A stretch of 64,000 bases of DNA, taken from NCBI RefSeq assembly GCF_003665435.1, contig NZ_CP023407.1, forward strand, positions 5,815,501 to 5,879,500, in the 5' to 3' direction. Shown here one piece after another: positions 63,386 through 64,000 of the stretch (its first letter is position 1; the number at the start of each line of letters is the position of its first letter). The DNA comes from Streptomyces fungicidicus. Its GTDB lineage: Bacteria > Actinomycetota > Actinomycetes > Streptomycetales > Streptomycetaceae. A program made the translations under genes and the position numbers. The notes under the pieces were generated by a model, which was not told the origin of the DNA, did no database searches, and saw nothing but the letters and a program-made list of their open reading frames with translations.

Positions 63386-64000
63386 GGATCCTGCTGTGGC
63401 ATGTACACGGTTCGTGGACCACGGCCTTCGTCCAGGGCCCGCACACCTACGTCGTCCCCGTCACCCCGGACCGCGGACCCGACGGACTGGGCCGCGCCCG
63501 CACCTTCGACTGGCCCGACTCCGTCGTCGAGGTGCCCCCGGAGCGTCTCCGCGAGGAGGACGTCGACGCCGTCGTCCTGCAGCGGCCGCACGAACTCGCC
63601 CTCGTCGACCGCTGGCTGGGCCGCCGCCCGCCCCTGGTCTACCTCGAGCACAACGCCCCGCACGGTGACGTCCCCGACACCCGCCACCCCGCGGCGGACA
63701 TCCCCGGCGTCACCCTCGTCCACGTCACCCACTTCAACCATCTGATGTGGGACGGCCGCGGCACCCCCGCCACCGTCATCGAGCACGGCATCGTCGACCC
63801 CGGCCCCCTGTGGACCGGCGAGCTGCCGCACGCCGCCGTCGTCGTCAACGAGCCGGTGCGGCGCGGCCGGACCACCGGCACCGACCTGCTCCCGGCCTTC
63901 GCCCGCGCCGCGCCGCTCGACGTCTTCGGCATGGGCACCGACGGCCTCGCCGGCCACCTCGGCCTGCCCGCCGGCCGCTGCCGCACGCACGAACTCACCC
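63382..64000 (+). CDS. Glycosyltransferase, N-terminal part (cut by the window end)
   Basis: The first 206 residues of a protein that runs off the right edge. ILLWHVHGSWTTAFVQGPHTYVVPV, PPLVYLEHNAPHG, LVHVTHFNHLMWDG and TTGTDLLPAF fit the N-terminal half of GT-B glycosyltransferases (group 1-like). The ATG overlaps the GT9 stop (ATGA). It is the fourth coupled gene of the glycan cluster. Confidence 0.85.
   Translation, partial: MRILLWHVHGSWTTAFVQGPHTYVVPVTPDRGPDGLGRARTFDWPDSVVEVPPERLREEDVDAVVLQRPHELALVDRWLGRRPPLVYLEHNAPHGDVPDTRHPAADIPGVTLVHVTHFNHLMWDGRGTPATVIEHGIVDPGPLWTGELPHAAVVVNEPVRRGRTTGTDLLPAFARAAPLDVFGMGTDGLAGHLGLPAGRCRTHELT

Overview
The window is dense, very GC-rich DNA with short intergenic gaps, frequent GTG starts, stop/start overlaps (GTGA, ATGA, TAATG) and TAnnnT -10 boxes. 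Gene content (WhiJ-like regulator with DUF397 protein, LAL regulator, DUF2637 protein, AldO alditol oxidase, fused AdaA-AlkA, SHOCT, DUF2252 and HdeD membrane proteins) points firmly to a Streptomyces chromosome. About 62 protein genes are supported. I saw no tRNA, rRNA, transposase, integrase, CRISPR array or clear pseudogene. It looks like resident accessory-arm chromosome, not a mobile island.

Layout. 1-5.4 kb: VOC protein, ThuA-domain protein, LacI regulator with an operator-like palindrome, carboxylesterase, DNA alkylation repair protein, CAP protein. 5.4-8.8 kb: MOSC protein, then a WhiJ/AbaA-type locus (double-DUF397 protein, HTH protein, divergent GHKL ATPase), then homocysteine S-methyltransferase. 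8.9-13.7 kb: LAL regulator, DHA2-family MFS exporter and a small membrane protein, probably one operon. 13.8-17.6 kb: small hypothetical protein, DUF2252 protein and three small membrane proteins. 17.9-23.3 kb: class II amidotransferase, a secreted pair (exo-beta-1,3-galactanase-like GH43 and rhamnogalacturonan acetylesterase-like CE12), DinB-like protein, PEP-mutase-family protein, Nudix hydrolase. 23.3-28.5 kb: cupin-like protein with a membrane alpha/alpha-toroid protein, TetR regulator with a probable ATC start, Tat-exported PHP-domain protein coupled to a small CCxxH-tailed protein. 28.5-34 kb: lacZ, ROK regulator and aldO on the minus strand.

34.2-44.4 kb: radical SAM protein with a non-standard cysteine motif, a sigma-like/zinc-finger/TM/CBM2 fusion, rsgA with a leader ORF, alkA-ogt DNA repair pair, DUF456 protein, PP2C-like protein without key aspartates, poxB. 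44.4-50.8 kb: membrane-anchored HTH protein with repeats, secreted protein, second GHKL ATPase, DUF2637 protein, FhuF-like iron reductase under an iron box, GntR regulator. 50.8-58.9 kb: TPR-like protein, PucR regulator and a divergent three-subunit xanthine dehydrogenase operon with xdhC (purine catabolism). 58.8-60.4 kb: secreted EEP phosphodiesterase and SRPBCC protein. 60.8-64 kb: start of a translationally coupled surface-glycan cluster (GT2, GmhB-like HAD, GT9 heptosyltransferase-like, another glycosyltransferase cut by the window end).

Genes that work together: extracellular removal of galactan and rhamnogalacturonan substituents (GH43, CE12) with intracellular beta-galactosidase and polyol oxidation; purine oxidation under PucR; alkylation-damage repair (AlkA fusion, Ogt, HEAT-type protein); and heptose-type glycan assembly. 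The most interesting unexplained items are the sigma-like/CBM2 transmembrane fusion, the CX8CX2C radical SAM protein, the toroid-cupin pair and the His-rich Tat-exported PHP protein.
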